A stretch of DNA of 64,000 nucleotides, from NCBI GenBank assembly GCA_937872175.1, contig CALMPI010000007.1:1-64000 (forward strand). The letters run 5' to 3'. Positions within the stretch are counted from its first letter, which is position 1, and each line of letters begins with the position of its first letter. Shown here one piece after another: positions 41,841 through 51,655 of the stretch. The notes beneath the pieces are model-generated. The model had not been told where the DNA came from. It ran no database searches and saw nothing but the letters and a program-made list of their open reading frames with translations. Both the position numbers and the translations under genes were made by a program. Origin of the DNA: an uncultured Flavobacteriales bacterium (GTDB lineage Bacteria; Bacteroidota; Bacteroidia; Flavobacteriales_F; PHOS-HE28).

Positions 41841-43190
41841 CTATCGCCAGTACTTCACCGTGAACTCGACACGGCGGTTCTTGGCACGACCCTGCTTGGT
41901 CGCGTTGTCAGCGATGGGCTTGGTCTCCCCAAGTCCCTCGGACATGATCCGGGCATGTTCGATCCCTTTGTCCTCGAGGTACTTCTCCACCGCGGCCGCC
42001 CGTTGCTTGCTCAAGTCCAGGTTGAAGTTGTCGTCGCCCACATTGTCCGTATGACCGGCGATGTCGAGGAGATAGTCGGGGTTCTCTTTCATCGCCGCGA
42101 CCACCTCGTCCAGGATGGGATAGCTCTTCTTCTTGATCGTGGCTTTTCCGGTCTCGAACTGGATCCCGTACATGGCCCGCTCGAACAACGTCTTCACGAT
42201 GGGCTTGGGCTCCGGGCAACCCTGGAGCGCTGGAACACCGGCCACCATCGGGCAGCGGTCCACGTTATCGGCGATCCGGTCACCATCCGTATCCGGGCAG
42301 CCCTTATCCGCGATGGGGCCCGCCTTGTCCGGGCAGGCATCCTCCTTGTCGGCAAGGCCGTCGCCATCCCGGTCCGGGCAGCCTTTCAGCGCCTTGGGAC
42401 CGGCCTCCTTCGGGCAGGCATCCTCCCGGTCCACCAAGCCGTCACCGTCAGTGTCCGGAACAAGCTCCACGCTCACCAGGTCAACGTAGTAGTACGCGTG
42501 CTGATTGTCGGGTCCGCTGATGATGTCGACCTTGCGCATCCCGGCGGCGGGGAAGGCCCCCACGGTGATGAAACGCTCGCCTCCGGCCGCGATCATCGAC
42601 CCCCTCACCTGCACCCACTTCCCACTGTTCTGAAGCACCTGACCCTCATGGATCTGAGGCTTCTCATCCAGGAAGCGGTTATTCGCATGTTTTACCTGTT
42701 CCTTGGTGAGCAAGGCACCGAGGCCGCTCACCGCCCGATCGCTGGAGGACGCGAGATGGACCCAGAAGCTGACGTCGTAGAGCTTGCCCGCCTCCAAGGC
42801 CGCGCTCAGCGGGGCCTGTACGTACTCGGCATACTTGTCCCACAGGTCCTTGCTCTCGTTCACCGGACCTCGTTTCCGGGCCACCCAGTGCGCGTTCTCC
42901 TGGTTGTAGGCGATGAAACCCGCGTAGTGATTCCCTTCATGCGGCGCAGCCGTGCCTAGGAAGTTGGTCGGGATGCCCACGTTCTTGGCCGTGCCATCCG
43001 GACTGAACAGGTCCGCCGTGCCAAGATTGGCGTTGGACCAGTCCGGTGCGTGGGAGAGCTGATCCCAGGTGACCACTTTCTTGGTGATGTTCTCGAAGCC
43101 TGGGTTCACCACCAGGTTCTGGCCTACTTGTGCATGCACAAGTAGGCCCATTAGACCGGCCCAGCCGGTCAACATTGTCCTTACCTCCAT
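41841..43190 (-). CDS. OmpA-family protein with thrombospondin type 3 repeats
   Basis: A 449-residue exported protein: signal peptide to about residue 21 (HAQ), an N-terminal carbohydrate-binding-like jelly-roll domain (about 25-240), three TSP type-3 calcium-binding repeats at about 245-325 (DTDGDGLVDREDACP, DRDGDGLADKEDACP, DTDGDRIADNVDRCP), and a C-terminal OmpA peptidoglycan-binding domain with the IAGHTDNVGDD motif near 395. It anchors the outer membrane to peptidoglycan. Similar proteins act in gliding or surface attachment. An alternative Met lies five codons in. Confidence 0.9.
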   Translation of the reverse strand: MEVRTMLTGWAGLMGLLVHAQVGQNLVVNPGFENITKKVVTWDQLSHAPDWSNANLGTADLFSPDGTAKNVGIPTNFLGTAAPHEGNHYAGFIAYNQENAHWVARKRGPVNESKDLWDKYAEYVQAPLSAALEAGKLYDVSFWVHLASSSDRAVSGLGALLTKEQVKHANNRFLDEKPQIHEGQVLQNSGKWVQVRGSMIAAGGERFITVGAFPAAGMRKVDIISGPDNQHAYYYVDLVSVELVPDTDGDGLVDREDACPKEAGPKALKGCPDRDGDGLADKEDACPDKAGPIADKGCPDTDGDRIADNVDRCPMVAGVPALQGCPEPKPIVKTLFERAMYGIQFETGKATIKKKSYPILDEVVAAMKENPDYLLDIAGHTDNVGDDNFNLDLSKQRAAAVEKYLEDKGIEHARIMSEGLGETKPIADNATKQGRAKNRRVEFTVKYWR

Positions 43191-43261
43191 GTCGTTCTGG
43201 TTTTGGTTAAGTGAAGCTGCGCATGCGGTCCGGATGCGGACTTGACATTTGTCATAACAAC

Positions 43262-43294
43262 GAACGACCCTGAGGTTCTCCCCCAGGGTCGTTC
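43262..43294. terminator. Hairpin after lipoprotein gene
   Basis: An 11-base perfect stem (GAACGACCCTG / CAGGGTCGTTC) with an 11-base loop follows the minus-strand lipoprotein stop (43314) and precedes the OmpA promoter. On the minus strand the run after the stem is GTTGTT, so the U-tract is weak; a moderately confident terminator. Confidence 0.5.
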
Positions 43295-43313
43295 ATCACG
43301 ATGGCCAAACCGG

Positions 43314-44150
43314 TCACATCATCTTGTCCTCGTCCACCCGGCCCATCAACTGGTAGTACTTCAGGATGTTCGCAAAGGCCTCGCGCTCCACATCGGTGAT
43401 CTTCCGCGTGTAGGTCTCCTTGGTGCCCACGAAGGAGATCTCCGCGTCGGGCGATCCGATGATCTCGCGGATCACGCGAAGGTCCTCCAAGGAAGGCGGG
43501 GTATCGTTCCACTCTGTGACCGTGAGATCGCCGGCCTTGCTGAACATGAGCGTGGGGTCCGGGTGCCGCACGAAATCGACGCGGCCGGAACGCAGCACGA
43601 AGGAGTTGATGTACAGCCAGTGGTTGCCGGCGTATTGGGTGTGCATGCGGAGCCAGGGCGCACCCGTCGCCTTGTGACCGATGTAGAGGTAGAAGGCCGT
43701 GGTATCCAGCCGGCGCGCTACGCGGCGGTCGTAGTACCAGGTGATGCCGTCGGCTTCATCCTTCACCACCTCGATGTGCTCGTTGAGGTCGGTCTTGGCC
43801 ACGGTCTCCGTGGAGGTCGTGGTCATGCGCTTCTCCAGGTCGGCGGCCTTCTTGGCGTGCTCGCCGCCATGGGCCTTGGCCTTTTCGATGTGGGGCGCCG
43901 CCTTGCTGTGCTCGCCGCGCTCCACGTGGTACTCGGCCAGCACCAAGGCCTGCGGGGCCATGCAGGTCTCCAGCAAGTGCGACACGTAGGCGAGCTCGTT
44001 GTGGGTGCGCTTGTTCTCACGCTCCAGGCTGTCGACCATGGCCTGCGGCACGTAGCCGGCATGATCCGGAGCGGCGGCCTGGGGGCTGGAACAGCCAACA
44101 GCACCCAGCAAACAGGTGCCCAAGGCGATCAAGGGGAAGGTGTGTCTCAT
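43314..44150 (-). CDS. Uncharacterised lipoprotein
   Basis: A 278-residue lipoprotein (lipobox GAVGC, Cys20). The N-terminal half (about 25-125) is helical, charged and TPR-like or coiled (YHVERGEHSKAAPHIEKAKAH), and the C-terminal half is beta-rich with WYYDRRVARRLDTTAFYLYIGHKATG and a DVEREAFANILKYY helix. No family recognised. It lies 63 bases downstream of tamL on the same strand and is probably co-transcribed, which suggests a role in outer-membrane biogenesis, though this is only context. Confidence 0.6.
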   Translation of the reverse strand: MRHTFPLIALGTCLLGAVGCSSPQAAAPDHAGYVPQAMVDSLERENKRTHNELAYVSHLLETCMAPQALVLAEYHVERGEHSKAAPHIEKAKAHGGEHAKKAADLEKRMTTTSTETVAKTDLNEHIEVVKDEADGITWYYDRRVARRLDTTAFYLYIGHKATGAPWLRMHTQYAGNHWLYINSFVLRSGRVDFVRHPDPTLMFSKAGDLTVTEWNDTPPSLEDLRVIREIIGSPDAEISFVGTKETYTRKITDVEREAFANILKYYQLMGRVDEDKMM

Positions 44151-44213
44151 GGGTTCTAAAGGTGCCCGAATGTAATCCGCCCGACCCGATCGGCAATTGA
44201 CACCGATCGACGC

Positions 44214-46490
44214 TCAGAACGGGTAGCCGATGGCCAGGTTGAAGACCACGTTCCGGAACAGGCGTGGGTCCTGATCATCGAAGGTCCAGCGATCGCCGGC
44301 GGGCAGGGAGGGTCTGCGCAGGGGCACTCCCAGGTCGAGGCGTGCGACGATGAAATCCGCGTCGAACCGCAGGCCGGCACCCGCCCCCACCGCCAATTCG
44401 TCCAGCATGCGGTCCCACGCGAAGGAGCCGCCGGGTCGCTGCGGATCCTCACGGAGCAACCACACGTTGCCGGCATCCACGAAGAGCGCGCCCTTGAAGT
44501 AGCCGATGAGCCCGAACCGGTATTCCGCGTTCACCTCGAACTTGATGTCGCCCACCTGGTCGATGAGGGTGTTGGCGGGCGAGTTCGCCGCGTCGTAGGC
44601 GCCGGGCCCCACCCCACGGGACCGGAAGGCGCGCAGGCTGTAAGGACCGCCCACGAAGAACTGACGGGAGTAGGGCATCACGGCATCCTCGCCGATGGGG
44701 ATGCCGACACCGGCAAGAAGACGGAAGGCCAGCACATCCTGGCGGCGACCGACAGCCCACCGGAGACGGGCCTCGGGCATGAAGCGCACAAAGCGTGAGA
44801 TCGGGATCCCAAAGACCCGTTGCGCATCGCCGTCAGCAGGCTCCACCGCGCGCAGGATGGTGTGCAGCAGATTGCCGGCCACCTCGACGCCGCCGCGCAG
44901 GTCCCCGTGGTAGCGCCTGGTCCGATCGGCCGGATAGGCGTAGGTGATGGTGTAGCCGGAACCCAGGATGAACTGCTCCTGGAAGCTGCGGCGGATCACC
45001 GGGTTCTCTGCGAGGAACTCCTCGAACACCGAGGAACTGCGGCTCAGCTGGCTGATGCCAAGGTCCACCACCGTGAGGTCGTGCCAGAGGCGGCGGGTCT
45101 GCCGATAGCCGTAGCCGAACGTGGTGCCCAGCGTGGTGAGGCCGTAGAGGTCGATCCGGTCGAAGGTGCCCACCTTCAGATCCACCTTGGTGTGCGGAAC
45201 ATAGCTGCGCGAGACCTTCTTGAGGTGGAACGGTTCGATGCGCGGCACCATCAGTGAGATGGTGGCCTCGGTGAGGAAGGCATAGGTGCCTGTACGCCCC
45301 CGTCCGATCTGCGCCTCGAACCCGACCTTGAGGTCCGTGGAAAGCACCTCGGCACCCCGGAACACATCGCGGTCCTTGAAGCCCACGCGCAGCGCCGGCC
45401 CGGCGAACTGATTGCTCTTGGCCAGCACATCCTGCTCCGCGAACAAGGACCAGCGCCGCACCGGCGTCAGGCGCAGATCCACGTCCACGATCCCGCTCCG
45501 CAGGCTGTCCGCGGCCAGGTCCACGTCCACGCTCTGGAAGACGCCGTAGCTGGACAGGTAGGATGACGTGCGGGCCACCCTGCGCCGCGAGTACCGGTCA
45601 CCCGGGCGGATGAAGACGCCGTTGAGGATGGTGCGCGGCCGGTAGTAGTTCAGGTAGCTGATGTAGTGCACGCCGTCCACCAGCACCGTGTCGTTCGGGG
45701 CGAGCAAGGCATCGTGATCGCCATGCACGTACACCTCGCCGATGCGGTAGCGGATGAAGGGCTCCGGTCCGCCCGTGCTATCCAGCACGATGCGGAGGTC
45801 GATGGCGGTATCGCCTCGCAGCGTATCGGCCACCCAAAGGAGGTTCTCGGCACGAAGGCGCCACCACCCGCGGTCCTGCAAGGCCTGCACGATCCGCGCA
45901 CGCTCTGACCGCAGCAGGTCCAGGTCATAGCGGTCCCCCGCTTTCACCGCGCCGTTGGCCAGCTGTTCGCGCACGGCGCTGCGCAGGGTGTCCTCGCCGC
46001 CTGGCGGCACCACCGTGCGGTAGCGATGGGCCGGACCGGCGTTCACATGGAAGTCGACCGTGCTGGTCCGGCCCTTCATGTGCACTTCGTATTCGACCCT
46101 GGCCTCGAAGAAGCCATGGTTCTGGAGTCGGTTCTCCTGCGCCGCACGGATGGGATCAAGCTTGAGCTTCGAGAGCCGCACCGGCGCATGGCCCACCCGG
46201 TACTTCAGGTGATAGGACAGGCCCCGCTTGCGCCGCGGTTCCCGACGGATCGCATTGTGCAGCACCACACGCGGCCGCATCCCCAGAAAGCTCAGGTTCG
46301 GCGAGGGCGCGATGAGCCCCTCCAGTTGACGTTCGAGGGCCTTCCGGTCCCCGGGGGCCGCGCCCTCCCAGTGCACGGTGTGCCCGACGAAGAGGGGATC
46401 CTCCGGTGTGATGTCCCGCAGGCCGCGGCATCCGGAAAGGAGGAACGCGATCGCACCGATCGCCAGAAGGTGATGCCGCACCGTGCTCAT
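44214..46490 (-). CDS. tamL: TamL: BamA-like outer-membrane lipoprotein
   Basis: A 758-residue outer-membrane insertase. It has a lipobox LLSGC (Cys21), several POTRA-like domains (about 30-360), and a C-terminal 16-strand barrel. The barrel's L6 loop signature is seen at FVGGPYSLRAFRSRGVGPG (near residue 630) and its final strand ends FNLAIGYPF with the terminal Phe needed for barrel assembly. A lipidated BamA relative directly coupled to TamB (ATGA overlap at 46487-46490) is the TamL type of Bacteroidota. It probably helps insert surface lipoproteins or outer-membrane proteins. Confidence 0.88.
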   Translation of the reverse strand: MSTVRHHLLAIGAIAFLLSGCRGLRDITPEDPLFVGHTVHWEGAAPGDRKALERQLEGLIAPSPNLSFLGMRPRVVLHNAIRREPRRKRGLSYHLKYRVGHAPVRLSKLKLDPIRAAQENRLQNHGFFEARVEYEVHMKGRTSTVDFHVNAGPAHRYRTVVPPGGEDTLRSAVREQLANGAVKAGDRYDLDLLRSERARIVQALQDRGWWRLRAENLLWVADTLRGDTAIDLRIVLDSTGGPEPFIRYRIGEVYVHGDHDALLAPNDTVLVDGVHYISYLNYYRPRTILNGVFIRPGDRYSRRRVARTSSYLSSYGVFQSVDVDLAADSLRSGIVDVDLRLTPVRRWSLFAEQDVLAKSNQFAGPALRVGFKDRDVFRGAEVLSTDLKVGFEAQIGRGRTGTYAFLTEATISLMVPRIEPFHLKKVSRSYVPHTKVDLKVGTFDRIDLYGLTTLGTTFGYGYRQTRRLWHDLTVVDLGISQLSRSSSVFEEFLAENPVIRRSFQEQFILGSGYTITYAYPADRTRRYHGDLRGGVEVAGNLLHTILRAVEPADGDAQRVFGIPISRFVRFMPEARLRWAVGRRQDVLAFRLLAGVGIPIGEDAVMPYSRQFFVGGPYSLRAFRSRGVGPGAYDAANSPANTLIDQVGDIKFEVNAEYRFGLIGYFKGALFVDAGNVWLLREDPQRPGGSFAWDRMLDELAVGAGAGLRFDADFIVARLDLGVPLRRPSLPAGDRWTFDDQDPRLFRNVVFNLAIGYPF

Positions 46491-49400
46491 GGTCCGGATG
46501 GTGTGCTTTCCGTGCCGCTCCGCCTTAACCGCCGTTGCTCCTCCTCCTTGCGGCGTTCGGCATCCTCCACCAGCTTGCGCTCGCCGGCCGCCTGCTTCCG
46601 ATCACGATCGCGGGCCCGCTGGTTCTCCTCCAGTTCCACGCTGTAGATCACCCCCAATCCACCCTCCATGATGTCGCCGTCGAACAGGTCGTAGGCGTTG
46701 CGCTGGAAGCCCTTGAGCCGATACCGACCGTTCGGCGTCAGCAGGTAGGTCACCGCATAGTTCAGGGTCTGCGTGGAGTGCACCGTTCCGGTCTGGTCGC
46801 TCACCTGGTCGATGCCAAGGGTGCTGCCGACCTGCACATCCAGGCGACCATCGAGGAACTGCTTGCCCACGCTGAGGTCCACGGCGGTGCGCTGGTAGGT
46901 GCTCTGCCCCTGCACCTGGTCGTAGGTGTTGATGCCGATGTTGGTGCGGATCCCCTTGATGTGCTCGCCCGCGAACCGGTTGAGCTGTTCGCTCAGGATG
47001 TTGTTCAAGGTGCTCCGCGAGGCACGGGCGGCCCATTCACCCGCATCCGCTGCTCCACCCCCTTCGATGAAGCCGCCCAGCACCAGCAGCGCGAACACCT
47101 GCCGGTCGCGCTCCTCATCCTGCTCGGGACGGGCCAGTTGGTCCAGCCGGTCGCTCACCTCCGGATAGGTCCGCCGGTACTGCTCGTCCAGACCCAGGGA
47201 GAACCCGATCTCCGGGCTGGACACCGTTCCTTCGATGTGGACCACGACATCGAACGGCAGCGGGGCCTGAAGGCGGTTGCGCATGCCCTCGGTCATCTCG
47301 GCACCGTTCGCGCTCGACACCAGCGGCAGCGCACTGGTGGTCACCGGATGATGGGCGTTCAACCGCATCCGCCCCGTGAGCGGGTCTCCGTCCCAGACCA
47401 TGTAGCTGGTGCTGTCCAGGCTGAATTGTCGCTTCACCAATCCGTACAGTTCGACGGCGTAGGAACCGTTGAGGATATTGAAGCGGCCGTCGAGGGTGAG
47501 CGGCATGCGCTCGTTGAGGCGCACCCGCAGGTCCGCCCTTCCGGAGAACGCCGCCGAGTCGCCCGTCGCGCGATCGAGCACGACCCCGTATTGTCCGCCC
47601 GGTTCCACCAACACGCGCACGTCCACGTCCACACTTCCGAACAGGGCCTGCAGGGTGTCGTTCAAGGCCTCCAGCGCGTGGGGACGGTCCGCCTCCGCCT
47701 CCGCACCGGTGCGGGAGCGGAATTCCACCACGCCGTCGGCCGTCTCCAGCTCAACGTCCTGCTCCGGCAGCACAATGCTGAACGCACTTCCGCCGAGCAG
47801 CCGCGTGGAGCCGCGCACCACCGGTCCGGCCAGGGTGCCGCCCACCTCCAGGTCCAGACCGAGCAGCAATCTGCCGTAGTAGTCGAGGCTGTCCTCCACC
47901 GCCGCATCCACCAGCTCGAACCGATCGGTGGTCAGGGACAGGTCCAGGGCGCCTTGCGCCCCATCGAGCACACCCACGCGACCATCGGCGATGAAGCGTC
48001 CGCCCAAGGTGTCCATGATGGTCACCCGATCGAGCGCCACTCCTCGAGCGTCCACCCGCAGCTGTTCCGCAGGCAGGGTGTACAGCGATCCGGTGAACAC
48101 GGGTCGCACCCGCATCCGGTCCGTGGTCAGGGTCCCGTTCAGCCGCGGGCGCGGCAGAAGTCCCTCCAGGCGGACCTCGCCGCGCAGGCCGCCGCCCACC
48201 TCCCTTACCTGATCCCGCATCACCACGGCGTAGGGTGCCAGGTCCTCGATCGCGACGGCGAGCGCGCCACGCGCGTCCACAGCCTCGCCGCCCAGGTCGA
48301 CCGTGCCCTCGGCCTGGATCCGGTTGCGTTCCAGGGTCGAAGCGGCCTGCACCTGCACCGCACCGTTGAGGTTCCCTTCGGCCTTTACGCGGACCGCCCC
48401 CAGTTCCTGCGACAACCAGGTGATGCCGTTGGCGTCCAACGCGGCGTTCAATCGTCCGTCGGCGCGCCACGCCACCGTTCCATCCAGGATCCCGTCGATC
48501 GTGGGCAGCGAATCCGTTCGGGTGATCAGGTCGAGCACGGTCCCCAGCCGCAGGGCGGAGAGCTTGACATGGCCTTCCTGTTCATCCAGTGCCGCTTCCA
48601 CACGCTCGGTCCCGTTCGTCAGCACGAGGTCCTCCAACCGGAGGCCTTGCGCGGAGCGCTTGAAGCTGCCGCCTTGTTCCACGCGCCAGGTCCTTCCGGC
48701 GAGGATCGGCGCTTCGGGTCCCACACGCAGTCCGAGCTCTTCTCCGGCCGCCGCGATCCTCGCCATCACCCGGTAGCGGAACATCCCCGAAGTATCCGGC
48801 ACCTGGAGGTCCACGGTGAGGGAATCCGCTTCGGGTGCGCCGCGAAGCACCAGAGGACCGACGCTCTGTTCGCCGTATGCGGCACGTCCGAGGCGCACCT
48901 CGAACCGGGGTTCATGCCCGTCGCTGCTTCCCATCACCTTCAGGGAATCGACGCGCAGATCGTCGATGTCGAGCTCATCGAGTTGAAGGTCGATGTCCAT
49001 CTCGCCAGTGGTGGCGTCAAGGGCCGCATGGCAGGTGGAGAGCCGGATGGACCGTACCTCGGGAGCCACGACACGGGTGAGCCAGTCGGTACGAGGGAGT
49101 TCGACATCCACCTGCATCTCCCCGCCCTCCTCCAGGCAGAGCGCGTCACCGGCGAAGCCACTGGCGGGCCAACGCTTCAGCAGGTCGGCCACGGCGCCCG
49201 GATCCGCGGAACTGAACGCACTGGCCCGAAGCGCGTCGCTCTCGAGCTCGAGGGTCATCGCGCCGGGCCGCTGCTGGAACCGCAGATCGAGCCCCGCGAT
49301 GGTGGCGCGTTCACCCGTTCGATGAAGCAACACCGTGTCGCTGGACAGGCCCAGCAGCAGCGTGCTGTCCGAGGCCCAACGCACGTCCAGGTCGATCGGG

Positions 49401-51577
49401 CCGCTGAAGGCGAGCGGACGCTCCATCAGGCCGGCCTGCTGCAGGTCCACCAGGCCGGCGTCCAGCCGGGCGGCGAGGTGCAGGCTGTCCGGCAGGGTGT
49501 TGAGCGAAGCGCGGACGTCCAGGGCGAAGTCGAGCGGCGCCGTGGTGTCCGCAACGAGGAGCCGCAACGAATCGCCCGCGGCCCACCCGTGCACGTCGAT
49601 CCCACCCAGCTGGTTCCCGGATATCTTGATGTCACCGATCCGGCCATCCAGCGTGGCGACGCGTCGGGGTGAACCGAGATCGGTCCCCTGAAAAGCGAGC
49701 GATGCATCCAAGGGCGCCACAGCGGTGTCCCCGGTGATCCGGTGCACCGCCATGTGGCGCAGGTCGATACGGGCGGTGGCGGAGGCCGGCACTTCGCCGG
49801 GCGATCCATCGAACGCTGCGGCCACATCGAGGTCGCCCACGTCGCTGCGCACGTGCAGGTCCACCTCGCCATCGCCGGCCTGGTACCGGACCCGACCCTC
49901 CACCACGGCACGCCGGGGGGAACGCCCTCCCTCGGGCCACACCGACGCGATGTAGGCCAGCGGCACCTCACCGCAGCGCACCGGGTCGATGTCCGCGTGG
50001 AACGTGCTCCGCGCCGGATCGTCCAGACCGGTGGCCGACCCCCGGAGCCGAACGCGGGTCCCTTCATCACCATCCATCGCAAGCCGGAGACTGTCCACAC
50101 GCTGCAAACCGCCTTCGGCCATGGCGTGCAGCTGCAGCCGGCGGGCCGGCAGGTGCGCATCACCCAGGTGGATGCCGAACGCTTCCAGGTGCGTCTGTGC
50201 GGCGCTGGCGACCAGGTCCGCGTCCACCGTGATGCGCGCGGGTACCACGGGCAGGCTGTCGAGCAACGCTTCCAGGGATCCGGGACGCACATCCGCGGCG
50301 AAGTCGAGATCCACATCGCTCAGGTGTACGGACCCGTTATCGACACGCATCCGATCGGGCCGCAGGTCGGCCTGCAGGCGCAGCTCCACCACCGGACCCA
50401 CCTGCGGGGTGGCCTGCAGCCGGTCCACCGAGACGGCGATGCCGTCGTTCCTGTAGCGCGCCCCGGATGCGTCGAGCGCGATCGCGTTCCACACGAGGTG
50501 GTCGGCATCCGCAGGACCGGTGGGCGTGGCCTCCGGACCGCTATGGAGCGCCAGGCGGCCTTCGGAGAGGTGCAGGCGGCCACAGGTGATGGCCATGTCG
50601 CGCACCCAGTAGCGGAAGCCATCGTTCCGTCCCCGCCAGGGGGCAGGCGCCGGAACCGTCGTGGCTGCCGGACGGGTCGTATCGCCGGCGATCGTCAACC
50701 ACGGGCCGCGCACCACGGCCTCGTCCACCGCGATCATGCTGCGCCCCAGGTCCATGTCGGTCATCGCGATGTGCGCCTCCGCCAACCCGGTGCTCAAGCG
50801 CCCACCGGAACTCCGATCGACCAGGGTGAACCGCAGATCGCCCAGCTCGGCCCGGCGGGCGCCGACATCGATGCCGGTGAGGATCGGCTCCAGGTCCGGA
50901 TACGTGTCCGGGGTGTCCTCCCCCGGGACCATGTGCATGGCCACATCGGCACCCCGCAGGCGGATGGTGTGCGCCCGGAACCGGAGCGGAGCGAGCTCAC
51001 CGGCCTCCAGGTCGATGTCCAGCGTATCCAGCCGCACCGCCAGGCCCAGCGCGGAGGGCTCCATCTCCATGCGGTACCGCAGCCGCCGCACGTGCAGGTC
51101 CGCGAACGACACCGACCACGCCGAAGGGCCTGTCGTGGTGTCGGCCGGGGCCGATCCGGAGCTGAAGGCATCCACGATGAACTGGAAGTTGAACCGGCCT
51201 TCCTGGTCCTGCATCAGCTCGGCCACCACATCGTCCAGGTGGATGTCAGCGATGCGGACGTTCCTGTCCAGCAGGGCCGGCACGTCCAACCGGGCTGCGA
51301 TGCGGCCGGCGACGAGCAGCGTATCGCCCGGAGGGGTGAAGACCTTCAGGCCGTGCAGCGAGACCCCGATCGGGAACCGCAGGTGCAGGGCCCCCAGCTC
51401 AACCCGGGTGTCCAACGTATTCCTGAGCCAGCTGAGCAAGGGCTTGCGAGCCGCGTTCTGCACCGCAGGCACGTACAGGGCCACGCCGAACAGCATCAGC
51501 AGGGCCAGCAAGACCGCGACCAGCCAGGCCAGCGCACGAAGCACCAGCCGAAGGGGACGGAACGATCGAGGGGCCAT
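46487..51577 (-). CDS. tamB: TamB translocation/assembly protein
   Basis: A 1696-residue protein with one N-terminal membrane helix (about residues 12-34), a periplasm-spanning beta-taco rod made of repeated short strands with Asp/Arg-rich loops, and a C-terminal DUF490 domain (about 1250-1650) that meets the TamL barrel. It ends in a charged Lys/Glu/Arg-rich tail (AAGERKLVEDAERRKEEEQRRLRR type), an unusual acidic-basic coiled tail. It transfers lipids or membrane proteins across the envelope with TamL. Its start at 51577 is divergent from the lipoprotein at 51656. Confidence 0.9.
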   Translation of the reverse strand: MAPRSFRPLRLVLRALAWLVAVLLALLMLFGVALYVPAVQNAARKPLLSWLRNTLDTRVELGALHLRFPIGVSLHGLKVFTPPGDTLLVAGRIAARLDVPALLDRNVRIADIHLDDVVAELMQDQEGRFNFQFIVDAFSSGSAPADTTTGPSAWSVSFADLHVRRLRYRMEMEPSALGLAVRLDTLDIDLEAGELAPLRFRAHTIRLRGADVAMHMVPGEDTPDTYPDLEPILTGIDVGARRAELGDLRFTLVDRSSGGRLSTGLAEAHIAMTDMDLGRSMIAVDEAVVRGPWLTIAGDTTRPAATTVPAPAPWRGRNDGFRYWVRDMAITCGRLHLSEGRLALHSGPEATPTGPADADHLVWNAIALDASGARYRNDGIAVSVDRLQATPQVGPVVELRLQADLRPDRMRVDNGSVHLSDVDLDFAADVRPGSLEALLDSLPVVPARITVDADLVASAAQTHLEAFGIHLGDAHLPARRLQLHAMAEGGLQRVDSLRLAMDGDEGTRVRLRGSATGLDDPARSTFHADIDPVRCGEVPLAYIASVWPEGGRSPRRAVVEGRVRYQAGDGEVDLHVRSDVGDLDVAAAFDGSPGEVPASATARIDLRHMAVHRITGDTAVAPLDASLAFQGTDLGSPRRVATLDGRIGDIKISGNQLGGIDVHGWAAGDSLRLLVADTTAPLDFALDVRASLNTLPDSLHLAARLDAGLVDLQQAGLMERPLAFSGPIDLDVRWASDSTLLLGLSSDTVLLHRTGERATIAGLDLRFQQRPGAMTLELESDALRASAFSSADPGAVADLLKRWPASGFAGDALCLEEGGEMQVDVELPRTDWLTRVVAPEVRSIRLSTCHAALDATTGEMDIDLQLDELDIDDLRVDSLKVMGSSDGHEPRFEVRLGRAAYGEQSVGPLVLRGAPEADSLTVDLQVPDTSGMFRYRVMARIAAAGEELGLRVGPEAPILAGRTWRVEQGGSFKRSAQGLRLEDLVLTNGTERVEAALDEQEGHVKLSALRLGTVLDLITRTDSLPTIDGILDGTVAWRADGRLNAALDANGITWLSQELGAVRVKAEGNLNGAVQVQAASTLERNRIQAEGTVDLGGEAVDARGALAVAIEDLAPYAVVMRDQVREVGGGLRGEVRLEGLLPRPRLNGTLTTDRMRVRPVFTGSLYTLPAEQLRVDARGVALDRVTIMDTLGGRFIADGRVGVLDGAQGALDLSLTTDRFELVDAAVEDSLDYYGRLLLGLDLEVGGTLAGPVVRGSTRLLGGSAFSIVLPEQDVELETADGVVEFRSRTGAEAEADRPHALEALNDTLQALFGSVDVDVRVLVEPGGQYGVVLDRATGDSAAFSGRADLRVRLNERMPLTLDGRFNILNGSYAVELYGLVKRQFSLDSTSYMVWDGDPLTGRMRLNAHHPVTTSALPLVSSANGAEMTEGMRNRLQAPLPFDVVVHIEGTVSSPEIGFSLGLDEQYRRTYPEVSDRLDQLARPEQDEERDRQVFALLVLGGFIEGGGAADAGEWAARASRSTLNNILSEQLNRFAGEHIKGIRTNIGINTYDQVQGQSTYQRTAVDLSVGKQFLDGRLDVQVGSTLGIDQVSDQTGTVHSTQTLNYAVTYLLTPNGRYRLKGFQRNAYDLFDGDIMEGGLGVIYSVELEENQRARDRDRKQAAGERKLVEDAERRKEEEQRRLRRSGTESTPSGP

Positions 51578-51655
51578 GCGCTGCGAACGCCCAAAGTAGG
51601 CAGGTCCATGTTCGCGGCCGTGTGACGAAGCTTAGGGTTTCCGTTACCTTTCGAC

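Noticed and set aside
46535-49672. Plus-strand open frame of 1045 codons opposite tamB
   Set aside because: Same antisense effect; it has no domain or signal peptide.
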